This document shows, piece after piece, positions 42,506 through 50,533 of a stretch of 64,000 bases of DNA. The position numbers were made by a program, and so were the translations under genes. The notes below the pieces were generated by a model that ran no database searches, was not told where the DNA came from, and worked only from the letters and a program-made list of their open reading frames with translations. The stretch's first letter is position 1. Each line of letters begins with the position of its first letter. This DNA comes from JAKAXS01 sp965279065. GTDB taxonomy: Bacteria; Pseudomonadota; Alphaproteobacteria; Rhizobiales; Hyphomicrobiaceae. The DNA is taken from assembly GCA_965279065.1 (NCBI GenBank), contig OZ257134.1, positions 2,976,001-3,040,000 on the forward strand, in the 5' to 3' direction.

Positions 42506-43624
42506 TCAATAGCCGCTGCGGACCAGCCACCCAGACCCGGATTGCTGCATCTGCAGCCCCTGGCGCCCCAGTTCTCCGGCAAGCGCGCGTCCCCCACCCG
42601 GGTATTTCACCATCACCTGTGCATTGCTGGTCGAAACGTTACCGACGCGCACGTCATCGACCGTGGGCAGATCCAGGATGCGCCCGCGGATCTCGTTCCA
42701 CTCCGTCGCCGACCGGAATTGCACCTCCAGCAGAACGTCAGGCAGCCCGCCAGCTGCGGCCGCGCTGAATTCGCCGTTCTGCATCGCCTTCCAGCGACCC
42801 TCCAGCACGCCGAGCGAAATGACTGCGGCGAGTTCCACCGAATAGGCAACGTCGTTGTCGGTAATGCGATAGCTGCGTTTCCACAGGATGGGCGCCACGC
42901 CGTCCTGTCCCGCCAGTGTGACGTGTACCCGCCCGGCCGCCTTGTCGACCTCGGCGATCGCCACCACCACGTTTTCGGAGCCGTACTCGGTGGCCAGAAT
43001 GCGTTCCGGACTATCCTCCCCGCCGGCCACGAGGGCCGCAATCGCATCGCTATGCACGGAGGGCTTGAGCGGGTTGACGGCCAGCGGCGTCAGAGAATTA
43101 CTGACATCTAGCTCGGACCACACCGTCGACCATGGCCCGGTCGCGGCAGTGAATTCGGCACCGGCCAGTTTGCCCCCGCCAGTCGGCGGTGACTGCCGCA
43201 GCACCGGCACCAGGATCACCGGCTCGGCCTGCTTGTCGACGAATGCCACACCCTGCTGCTGCAGCAGCTGCCGCACGGAATTCGGCTCGAAGTTGAAGTC
43301 GAGGCTGGCGATGTAGCGCGTGCCGGAGTTCTGTTCCGACCGAATGGAAAACCCGTCAACGTAGTCGGCAGCCTTGATCGATTTCAGTCGGTCGAGCCCC
43401 TGATAGCCGGTCACCGGAACCAGCCTCTTCAGCAGCGATCGGAACGCCGCCTGCTGCCCGTCGGCGATAGCCTTGTCCTTTGCCGCCACTGCATCTTTGG
43501 CCGTCGCATCCACGGGATAATTGGCAATGGTGAACGCTCTCTCGGCCGGCGCCGCCCACGCCGGTGAGCCGCCCATCAAGATCGCTACCGCAACGAAGGC
43601 AAGACACGAAATTCTACGTTGCAA
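42506..43624 (-). CDS. DUF2066 domain protein, secreted
   Basis: 372 residues. A signal peptide (1-24, AWA-A) precedes DUF2066, with AAFRSLLKRLVPVTGYQGLDRLKSIKAADYVDGFSI and SLDFNFEPNSVRQLLQQQGV as recognisable stretches. It is a periplasmic protein of unknown role that is regularly the first gene of the pgsA-permease-hdaA cluster and diverges from purM in other alphaproteobacteria, as here. The start ATG 43624 is unambiguous. Confidence 0.87.
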   Translation of the reverse strand: MQRRISCLAFVAVAILMGGSPAWAAPAERAFTIANYPVDATAKDAVAAKDKAIADGQQAAFRSLLKRLVPVTGYQGLDRLKSIKAADYVDGFSIRSEQNSGTRYIASLDFNFEPNSVRQLLQQQGVAFVDKQAEPVILVPVLRQSPPTGGGKLAGAEFTAATGPWSTVWSELDVSNSLTPLAVNPLKPSVHSDAIAALVAGGEDSPERILATEYGSENVVVAIAEVDKAAGRVHVTLAGQDGVAPILWKRSYRITDNDVAYSVELAAVISLGVLEGRWKAMQNGEFSAAAAGGLPDVLLEVQFRSATEWNEIRGRILDLPTVDDVRVGNVSTSNAQVMVKYPGGGRALAGELGRQGLQMQQSGSGWLVRSGY

Positions 43625-43787
43625 ATCAGTCTCCGGTGACGCTGCGTCTCAAAGCTGCACAAAGATTGCGGGACCGCGAGTTGCCCCAAGCCGATCGAGC
43701 TGGTAGGAGCCCTATCTCTCGGCCCCAATCGGGCGAAATTGGGTTCCTCAGGGCCCTGAACGGCTCGGACACATTTGCGATACAGGC

Positions 43788-44921
43788 ATGGCAGAGCCCA
43801 CAGACACCTCAGCACGCCCCATAACCTACCGCGATTCCGGTGTCGACATCGACGCCGGAAACACCCTTGTTGAAATGATCAAGCCGCTCGTCAAGGCCAC
43901 ACGCCGTTCGGGCGCAGATGCCGCACTCGGCGGTTTCGGTGGCTTGTTCGACCTCAAGGCGGCCGGATACCGCGATCCCATCCTGGTCGCCGCCAACGAC
44001 GGTGTCGGCACCAAGCTAAAGATCGCCATCGACGCCAACCACCACGAGACGATCGGCATCGACCTCGTCGCCATGTGCGTCAACGATCTCGTCGTCCAGG
44101 GTGCTGAACCTCTGTTCTTCCTTGACTACTTCGCCGTCGGCCATCTCGACGTCGAGATTGCCCGCAAGGTCATCGCCGGCATCGCCTCGGGTTGCCGCGA
44201 GGCCGGCTGCGCCTTGATCGGGGGCGAAACCGCCGAGATGCCCGGCATGTATCACGGCCAGGACTACGATCTCGCCGGTTTCGCCGTCGGCGCCGTCGAG
44301 CGCGGCCAGATCCTCCCCCGACCCGACATCGCGGCCGGTGACATCCTCATTGGCTTGCCCTCGACGGGCGTGCATTCCAACGGCTACTCGCTGGTGCGCC
44401 GCCTCGTGACCGAGGAGAAGCTCGACTGGAAGGCCAAGGCCCCGTTCGATCCCGCACACAACCTCGCGGAAACCCTGCTGGCACCAACCCGCATCTATGT
44501 GAAGCCGCTGCTCGCCGCCATCGAGGCGACCGGCGGTGCAGCCGACGGCGCCATCAAGGGTCTGTCGCATATCACCGGCGGCGGCATTACCGAGAACCTG
44601 CCGCGTGTACTTCCCCCCAGCGTCGCCGCCCGCATCGACCTGTCCGTCATTCCCGTGCCGCCTGTCTTCAGCTGGCTGGCCAAGGCCGGACGGCTCGATG
44701 ACGCGGAACTGCTGCGCACCTTCAACTGCGGCATCGGCATGATCGTCGTCGCCGACAAGGCCAACGCCGACGCCGTCGTCGCCAGCCTCGCCAGTGCCGG
44801 CGAGCAGCCCGTCATCATCGGCGAGATCGGCCCAGGCACCGGCGAGCGCTCCTCCGCCAAAGGCAAAGGCGATGCCTGGGCCGTGGGCTACGAAGGCAAG
44901 TTGAAACTGGCGCGGCCATGA
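43788..44921 (+). CDS. purM: Phosphoribosylformylglycinamidine cyclo-ligase
   Basis: 377 residues. PurM closes FGAM to AIR in purine synthesis. Motifs YRDSGVDIDAGNTLV, ANDGVGTKLKIA (69-80) and CALIGGETAEMPGMY are intact. The C-terminal tail is slightly longer than in E. coli. It overlaps purN by four bases (ATGA). It diverges from the DUF2066 gene over 163 bases, which contain a CCCAAT/ATTGGG inverted repeat (about 43723-43744). Confidence 0.96.
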   Translation: MAEPTDTSARPITYRDSGVDIDAGNTLVEMIKPLVKATRRSGADAALGGFGGLFDLKAAGYRDPILVAANDGVGTKLKIAIDANHHETIGIDLVAMCVNDLVVQGAEPLFFLDYFAVGHLDVEIARKVIAGIASGCREAGCALIGGETAEMPGMYHGQDYDLAGFAVGAVERGQILPRPDIAAGDILIGLPSTGVHSNGYSLVRRLVTEEKLDWKAKAPFDPAHNLAETLLAPTRIYVKPLLAAIEATGGAADGAIKGLSHITGGGITENLPRVLPPSVAARIDLSVIPVPPVFSWLAKAGRLDDAELLRTFNCGIGMIVVADKANADAVVASLASAGEQPVIIGEIGPGTGERSSAKGKGDAWAVGYEGKLKLARP

Positions 44922-45586
44922 CAGCTCCGAAAAAACGCGTCGCCATTCTCATCTCGGGTCGCGGCTCCAACATGCGCTCGCTGGTCGAGGCTTCCCGTAC
45001 CCCGGACTGTCCCTACGAAGTCGTCGTCGTCATAGCCAACCGCCCAGACGCGGCCGGCCTCGCCTGGGCCAAGGAACAGAGCATCCCGGCACTCGGCCTG
45101 GACCACACACGCTATGAGAGCCGCGAACACTTCGAGGGCCAGCTCCACACCGTGCTGACCGCATCGAAAGTCGATCTTGTCGCCTGCGCCGGCTTCATGC
45201 GGCTGATGACCCCCGAATTCGTCGAGAAATGGCGCGACCGGATGCTGAACATCCACCCTTCGCTGCTGCCAGCCTTCAAGGGCTTGCACACACATGAGAA
45301 ATCCATCGCGGCCGGCGTTCGTATTTCCGGCTGCACGGTGCATCTTGTTCGCCCTGCGATGGATGACGGCCCAATCCTCGGCCAGGCCGCAGTTCCCGTG
45401 GCAGTGGATGACACAGCCGACAGCCTTGCCGCCCGCATTCTAGAGGCCGAACATCAGCTCTATCCACGCATCCTCGCGGCGTACGCTGCCAATAAATTTT
45501 CAATTGTAGATGAAAGAGTTAGCTGGCCAGATTCAGTTAACCAGAGTGCCACCCTTTTCTCGCCAAACCTCGGTTTTGACAGCTAA
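44918..45586 (+). CDS. purN: Phosphoribosylglycinamide formyltransferase
   Basis: 222 residues. PurN transfers a formyl group from 10-formyl-tetrahydrofolate to GAR. The catalytic set is N111, H113 (NIHPSLLPAFKG) and the Asp pair D149-D150; the N-terminal VAILISGRGSNM is typical. The start overlaps the purM stop. The last about 35 residues (NKFSIVDERVSWPDSVNQ...) are AT-richer in codon use than the rest. Confidence 0.95.
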   Translation: MTAPKKRVAILISGRGSNMRSLVEASRTPDCPYEVVVVIANRPDAAGLAWAKEQSIPALGLDHTRYESREHFEGQLHTVLTASKVDLVACAGFMRLMTPEFVEKWRDRMLNIHPSLLPAFKGLHTHEKSIAAGVRISGCTVHLVRPAMDDGPILGQAAVPVAVDDTADSLAARILEAEHQLYPRILAAYAANKFSIVDERVSWPDSVNQSATLFSPNLGFDS

Positions 45587-45848
45587 ATCACCGTTGCAGA
45601 ACAACACGCCCCGCGCGCTAAATTGAAGCGGCGGCGCGCCGATCCATGGACACGCCCAACTTGCCGGTGATACTGAGGCCCGAACTCTTCACGTCAGTTC
45701 CACGGGGAACAGCAGGTTTCCGGCTGGCGATATCGCATAGTGATTGTACGCCCTGGCCTACGAGACCGGATCGGCCGTCGCCGAGAGGGCCCCAGGAGCG
45801 CTTAGTGACTGCCAGGGCCGAGTTCGCCGGCTGGCTTGGAAACGGTGC

Positions 45849-47219
45849 ATGATGACCGCACAAGAAACGCACGGGCAAAATCATCAGCTCGGCGAGGAAA
45901 GCAGCATTTGGTTCAAGCTGACGGCGCTCCTCAAGGGCGACCCGCAGAACCCGATGCGTACGCTCATGGCCATGGCCGATCGCTACGGCCCCGTGATTCC
46001 CGTGAACTTCGGCAACCAGCGCGTCGTGATGCTGTCGGAGCCTGAGCACTTCAAGCACGTGCTCGTCACCAAGGGCGACGACTACATCAAGTATTTCGAC
46101 GGCCTGAAGCCGATCTTCGGCAAGTCGATGATCACCAACGACGGCGCGCTGTGGCAGAAGATCCGCATGCCGCAGCAGCCGGCGTTCCACCCGGACATGT
46201 TCGCCGAGTACATCCCGTATTTTCTCGACGCCATCCAGACCAAGATGGACATCTGGGCCGACCTGGCGAAGTCCGGCGAAACCATCGAGATGGTCGAGCA
46301 GACGTGGACACTCGCCGCCGACATGATCTGCAAGGCGCTGTTCGATCGCGACATGCCCTTCAATCCCCACGTCGTCTTCAAATGCGTGAAGACCTACACT
46401 GACGTGCAGGGTCATAAGTCCATCCGCCTGAAGGTCAACTCGGGCGAAGAGTTCGAGATGACCGAAGAAGGCGCCTCGAAGGCCATGGAGATTTGGGCTA
46501 ATGTGCCCCCTGCCGTCATGGGTGCCGATCCGCGCGAGGAGCGCGAACGCACGCTACTGACGATGATCCAGGCGGCCGTCGACGATCCCAGCGTTCCCGA
46601 GTTCGATCAGGCCCAGGCCATCGACGAACTGAAGCAGTACCTGTGGGCCGGCACTGAGACGACGGCACTCACCCTCGCCTGGGCGCTGTACCTCGCCTCC
46701 AAGCATCCCGAGACCGCCGAACGCATCCGCAAGGAAGGCGAAGAGGTCTATGGCGATCGCGCACCGGCTGCCGCCGACTATTCGGCGCTGGCCTACACGC
46801 GCGCCGTCATCCAGGAGACGATGCGCCTCTATCCGCCGATCTGGGGCTTCATCCGCGTCGCCACCAAGGCCGAGGAAATCGGCGGCAAGGAAATCCGCGT
46901 CGGCGACCGCATCATGCTGTTCGCCTACGGCGCGCACCACAGCCCGAAGTATTGGGACGAACCGGAAGAGTTCCGCCCCGAGCGCTTCATGGGCGACGCC
47001 GCCCGCAAGCGCAAACCCTACACCTATCTGCCCTTTGGCGGCGGCAAGCGTTCGTGCATCGGCGGCGCCATGAGCCAGGTGGAGAACACGCTGGCGCTCT
47101 CGATCCTGCTGCGCCGCTTCCGTCCCGAGTATGTCGGCAACGAACCGCCCGGCATCAACGGCACCGTCACGCTGACCCCCAAGGGCGGCCTGATGTTCAA
47201 GATCCGCGAACTCAGCTAG
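45849..47219 (+). CDS. Cytochrome P450
   Basis: 456 residues, complete. The I-helix oxygen-binding motif AGTETT is at 267-272, the K-helix ExxR is E323-R326 (ETMRLYPP), and the haem loop FGGGKRSCIGG carries the ligand C403. It is soluble: there is no N-terminal anchor. The general likeness is to CYP4/CYP102-type fatty-acid or terpenoid hydroxylases, but the substrate is unknown. No ferredoxin or reductase gene is near, so electrons must come from elsewhere. The start (ATG 45849 or 45852) has only a modest site. It is a single metabolic gene between purN and a strong terminator. Confidence 0.92.
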   Translation: MMTAQETHGQNHQLGEESSIWFKLTALLKGDPQNPMRTLMAMADRYGPVIPVNFGNQRVVMLSEPEHFKHVLVTKGDDYIKYFDGLKPIFGKSMITNDGALWQKIRMPQQPAFHPDMFAEYIPYFLDAIQTKMDIWADLAKSGETIEMVEQTWTLAADMICKALFDRDMPFNPHVVFKCVKTYTDVQGHKSIRLKVNSGEEFEMTEEGASKAMEIWANVPPAVMGADPREERERTLLTMIQAAVDDPSVPEFDQAQAIDELKQYLWAGTETTALTLAWALYLASKHPETAERIRKEGEEVYGDRAPAAADYSALAYTRAVIQETMRLYPPIWGFIRVATKAEEIGGKEIRVGDRIMLFAYGAHHSPKYWDEPEEFRPERFMGDAARKRKPYTYLPFGGGKRSCIGGAMSQVENTLALSILLRRFRPEYVGNEPPGINGTVTLTPKGGLMFKIRELS

Positions 47220-47243
47220 TCCAGATCTGGCGGCGATCAAACG

Positions 47244-47275
47244 AAAAAGGGTGAGACCGAGATCTCACCCTTTTT
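47244..47275. terminator. Perfect bidirectional intrinsic terminator
   Basis: A 13-bp perfect stem (AAAAAGGGTGAGA with TCTCACCCTTTTT), loop of six bases. The A- and T-runs are part of the stem and serve both strands. It lies between the convergent P450 gene and the secreted-protein gene. Confidence 0.88.
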
Positions 47276-47298
47276 GATTCCAGCTGTCATTAGCGGAG

Positions 47299-47838
47299 CT
47301 ACTTGCAGGGCACCGTCACGGTTGTCCCAACGGCAGCGACGAACTTTTTGCACTCGAGCGGCTTGGCGGGCGCACTCTCAGTCGCCACGCTCTCGCCGAC
47401 CAGCAGCGTCGCAGTTGATACCGGCTTCTCCCGCTTGACGTTCGCTTCGGCGGGGGCAGCCTCGGCCTTGTTATCCGTCGATTGCGCGGTGGGTTTCGCC
47501 GCCATCTCGTCTTCCTTCCGCGAGAGACTGGCGGTCTCGATCTTCTGGGCGGCGGCAGCACGGGCCTTTGCCGCTTGAAGCTTTGCGGCCTGAAGCTTCA
47601 AGGCCTGCATCTTCGCCATCTGCGCCTTGGCAGCCTGTACGCGAGCCATCTGCTCCCGCATCTGGAGCTTCGCTGTGTGCGAAGCCTCGGGCCGGTAGGA
47701 ACGGCGGTCGTGGTCTTTGGAGGCGTTGAGCACTTCCGGAACGTACTCGCACGAAATGCACGCTTGTGCCGCGCTCGTGAAGAGCATCGTCGCGCCAAGC
47801 GCCGCAGCAATGCTGATGATTGGATGTGTTCGGGTCAT
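47299..47838 (-). CDS. Secreted protein with Lys/Gln/Ala helical repeats
   Basis: 179 residues. A signal peptide (1-26) is followed by ACISCEYVPEV with two Cys. A helical segment (about 55-100) is built of short K-x-Q-x-x units (AKAQMAKMQALKLQAAKLQAAKAR, cited only in part by its core KLQAAKLQAAK). A Lys/Glu/Ala-rich linker and a C-terminal ECKKFVAAVGTTVTVPCK follow, with two more Cys. ATG 47838 has GGAGAG seven bases upstream. The low-complexity middle makes orthology hard to see; the function is unknown. Confidence 0.65.
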   Translation of the reverse strand: MTRTHPIISIAAALGATMLFTSAAQACISCEYVPEVLNASKDHDRRSYRPEASHTAKLQMREQMARVQAAKAQMAKMQALKLQAAKLQAAKARAAAAQKIETASLSRKEDEMAAKPTAQSTDNKAEAAPAEANVKREKPVSTATLLVGESVATESAPAKPLECKKFVAAVGTTVTVPCK

Positions 47839-48050
47839 CTGAGGCTCTCCCAAGCGAAGCCGTTGCGATTTCCCCCTTTATCGCTCCCCACAGCCGACGA
47901 CGCTGTCCCCTGCGAGACAGTCGCGATGCGGTCGCCGCCCGATAGTCCATGGCATGTCCGAGGAGCCCACGGGCCGCAGGTACCGTTAGCTCACCCGTGG
48001 GCGGCCAGATCCGTTGGCTGAGTTTTAACTTTGCACAGGGTTCTTTTGGG

Positions 48051-48557
48051 CTACGTCAGTCCAAGGAATGGCAAATCCGTTATGCTTGGCTTCAGCCCAA
48101 GCCGCGTCAGCATGGCGTTAACCTGCCCGCGGTGATGCGTCTGATGATTAAACAGATGTGTGATCAGCACTGCGCGCGGCTGAGTTATTTCCCGACCAGC
48201 ACCGGCCGAAAACCACGTGAGGTCCCCCTGTATCCCGCGCGGATCGAATGTGACGGCCCATTCAGAGATCAATCCGTCGAACCTCTCGCGTTCCGCCGAC
48301 AGTTCGTCCCAAGTCTCATGGAGACGCACCGATTCCGAAAGTCCGCTAAGTCGAGCTGGCGGACAGACGTTGAACCGCGACAGCCACATCTGGTCCGCCC
48401 AAAGGATGTGGTTCAACGTGCCGTGGATCGATTTGAAAAAGGCGCCGAGATCCTCCCGGCGCTGCTTGTCGCTCAACCCGCTCGCGAGGGTAAATTGCGC
48501 CTTGTTCTGCCAGGCGTTGTAGCGCCCCATCATCACCATCCACTCGCAAGTGATCAT
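48051..48557 (-). CDS. DinB family protein
   Basis: 168 residues, four-helix DinB fold. Metal-binding histidines are visible in SIHGTLNHILWADQMWL and in the C-terminal HLFNHQTHHRGQ. Family members include thiol transferases (bacillithiol or mycothiol types) and damage-induced proteins; the activity here is not known. ATG 48557 follows GAGG with eight bases between; a GTG at 48566 is the alternative. It shares the strand with ndk, with a 24-base gap. Confidence 0.85.
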   Translation of the reverse strand: MITCEWMVMMGRYNAWQNKAQFTLASGLSDKQRREDLGAFFKSIHGTLNHILWADQMWLSRFNVCPPARLSGLSESVRLHETWDELSAERERFDGLISEWAVTFDPRGIQGDLTWFSAGAGREITQPRAVLITHLFNHQTHHRGQVNAMLTRLGLKPSITDLPFLGLT

Positions 48558-48581
48558 GGGGCGCACCTCGGCCGTGCAGTT

Positions 48582-49004
48582 TTAGCCGACGATTTCGTCG
48601 GCCTTGAAGTTGAGCTCGATCTCGCGCGCGGCCGAGGCCGGGCTGTCCGAACCGTGCGTCGAGTTTTCGCCCTTCGACAGCGCGAACCGCTTGCGGATCG
48701 TGCCCTCGTTGGCCTCCTTGGGATCGGTCGCGCCCATCACTTCGCGATATTTGGCGATGGCGCCTTCGCCTTCCAGCACCTGCAGAACGACCGGCTCGGA
48801 CGTCATGAACGTGACGAGTTCGCCGTAAAATGGGCGTGCCGCATGCTCCTCGTAGAACTTCTCCGCCTGCGCCTTCGTCCAGCGAACGCGCTTCTGCCCG
48901 ACGATGCGCAGCCCCGCCTCTTCGATAACAGCGTTAATCGCGCCGGTCAGGTTGCGCTTGGTCGCATCCGGCTTGATGATGGAGAACGTTCGCTCGATAG
49001 CCAT
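48582..49004 (-). CDS. ndk: Nucleoside diphosphate kinase
   Basis: 140 residues, full length. It equilibrates nucleoside triphosphates through a phospho-His: H117 in NSTHGSDSP. The N-terminus MAIERTFSIIKPDATKRNL is the family start and fixes 49004; the longer frame to 49082 is not homologous. The DinB gene follows after 24 bases on the same strand. Confidence 0.97.
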   Translation of the reverse strand: MAIERTFSIIKPDATKRNLTGAINAVIEEAGLRIVGQKRVRWTKAQAEKFYEEHAARPFYGELVTFMTSEPVVLQVLEGEGAIAKYREVMGATDPKEANEGTIRKRFALSKGENSTHGSDSPASAAREIELNFKADEIVG

Positions 49005-49357
49005 CTTGTGTCTCGTATCCTTGATTTGCGGGAGTTTGCGGGCGCTTATAGCCGCGCACCCGCGGCCCAGCAAGGCCGCCAAATGCGCACGGCAAATCGG
49101 CGGGCAGAGGCACGCCGCCCTGAGAAAGCCTGGATTCTACAGTTGGAACAGGGGATTGTTGTACATCGCGCGACGCTCTGACGGTTGTGGTGGGGTCCGC
49201 CATGCCGTATGGAGGGAAGGGCTTGAGGCGCGGTTGAACGGACAAGGCGGGGAAGCGGTGTGCCTGGGGAAATTGATCACCCGAGCGATCGATTAATTTT
49301 CAAGAGCCGCGACGGCGCTGCCTTCGTGTCTCCGAACAAGTGCTGGTATGAGTAAGC
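49005..49357. promoter_or_regulatory. 353-base divergent intergenic region, ndk / GYF_2 gene
   Basis: No gene is supported. It must carry the ndk promoter and that of the GYF_2 protein. A GATCGATTAATTTTC patch near 49285-49300 is the only AT-rich segment on the plus strand, about 60 bases before the GYF_2 start. No -35/-10 pair is convincing. Confidence 0.3.
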
Positions 49358-50497
49358 ATGAGCGTCATGCAACCTGAAGCGCAGTGGTTCATAGCCCGCG
49401 AAGGCACTCAGCACGGTCCGCTGTCAGATGCGGAGATGAAGAAGCTCGTCGAGCTTTCGTATCTGCGCCCCACCGACCTCATCTGGCGCCAGGGCTTTCC
49501 CGATTGGCGCCCCGCGCTGGCCGTTTTCCCGCGCCCGCAACAGGAGCCTGCCGGACTTCAGTCCCAGTCCTCCCTCGGCCCTGCGCTCTCCAACGAGCCC
49601 CGCACAGGCCGGCCGTCCGCGCCAAGCTACGAACCGTCCCTCGACGGCGGCGACAGCCACTTCGATGATGAGTTCGAGACGCCCTACAAGAGCGGGCGCG
49701 GCCGCAAGTTCGCCATCGCCGCCGTCGTCCTGATCGCGCTCGGCATCGGCGGCTACTTGAGCTACCTCAATCGCGACACGATCGTCGGCTTCGCCGCCAA
49801 CATGACGGGCGGCGGCGGCTTTGCCACCGGCAGCATTGAGACGCCGGAGTCGGTCGACACCAAGCTGCAGAAGACAGAACCGTGGACCTTCGCCAAGCAG
49901 GAGTTCCCGGACTGGTACAAGGAGCAGATTGCCGAGGTCGCCAAGCTCACCGAGCAGAAAAAGACCGAACTCGAGATCACCCGCTATCTCGTCTCTGAGC
50001 TTGTGAAGTTCCGCCGCACCAACAGCGATGTCGCTCTCCAGGCGCCTTCGCCGGTTCTGCGCAATGTCGCCACCACCTTCCGCGAAACGCTGGTGCAGCT
50101 CGGCGCCACCAACACCAGCTCGTGCTACCAGTTCATCTCGCATGGCGAGCTGAGCGATCCCATCGTCGACATCATGCGCAAGATGGAGACGACCTCGCCC
50201 GTCCAGCGCCAGCTGAATTCCATTTTCTCCGCCGTTGCCGAAGGCAAGAAGTCGCCGATCAAGCGCGAAGGCAAAGCGGCCAATGACATCGATTTTCTGA
50301 CCGCCGAACTGAAGAACGTCGGGTGGAGCCAGGACGACATCAAACTGTTCTTCGATCCCAAGGCCTTTTCGCGTGCCCCGCCCGAGCGCGTCTGCCAGAT
50401 GGTGCAGGACCTTTTCACCGCGCTCCTGGCCATCAAGGATGAGGCCGCCCAGGATCGTCTGCTCGTCGAAACACTGCGCCACGTGATGGCTGGCTAG
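49358..50497 (+). CDS. GYF_2-domain membrane protein, unknown function
   Basis: 379 residues. The N-terminal GYF_2 domain (about 9-55) reads WFIAREGTQHGPLSDAEM, then LRPTDLIWRQGFPDWRPA. A disordered linker, one transmembrane helix (about 117-137, FAIAAVVLIALGIGGYL) and an extracytoplasmic helical domain of about 230 residues follow. GYF_2 domains bind Pro-rich peptides or sense cytoplasmic partners; here the cytoplasmic GYF_2 plus a periplasmic domain suggests a link between the two sides. The start has no strong site; ATG 49367 is possible. It lies 36 bases upstream of the ABC-F gene on the same strand. Confidence 0.8.
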   Translation: MSVMQPEAQWFIAREGTQHGPLSDAEMKKLVELSYLRPTDLIWRQGFPDWRPALAVFPRPQQEPAGLQSQSSLGPALSNEPRTGRPSAPSYEPSLDGGDSHFDDEFETPYKSGRGRKFAIAAVVLIALGIGGYLSYLNRDTIVGFAANMTGGGGFATGSIETPESVDTKLQKTEPWTFAKQEFPDWYKEQIAEVAKLTEQKKTELEITRYLVSELVKFRRTNSDVALQAPSPVLRNVATTFRETLVQLGATNTSSCYQFISHGELSDPIVDIMRKMETTSPVQRQLNSIFSAVAEGKKSPIKREGKAANDIDFLTAELKNVGWSQDDIKLFFDPKAFSRAPPERVCQMVQDLFTALLAIKDEAAQDRLLVETLRHVMAG

Positions 50498-50533
50498 CGC
50501 AACAACGCGCCGTGCTGTAAGCGATCGCCCATC

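Noticed and set aside
43723..43744. CCCAAT/ATTGGG inverted repeat before purM as a Pur operator
   Set aside because: It lies in a plausible place, but it does not match a known purine regulator site and a 6-bp repeat is expected by chance in intergenic DNA.
45646..45852. 68-codon plus-strand frame upstream of the P450 gene
   Set aside because: Pro/Arg-rich shadow-like composition, no ribosome site, and it runs into the P450 start.
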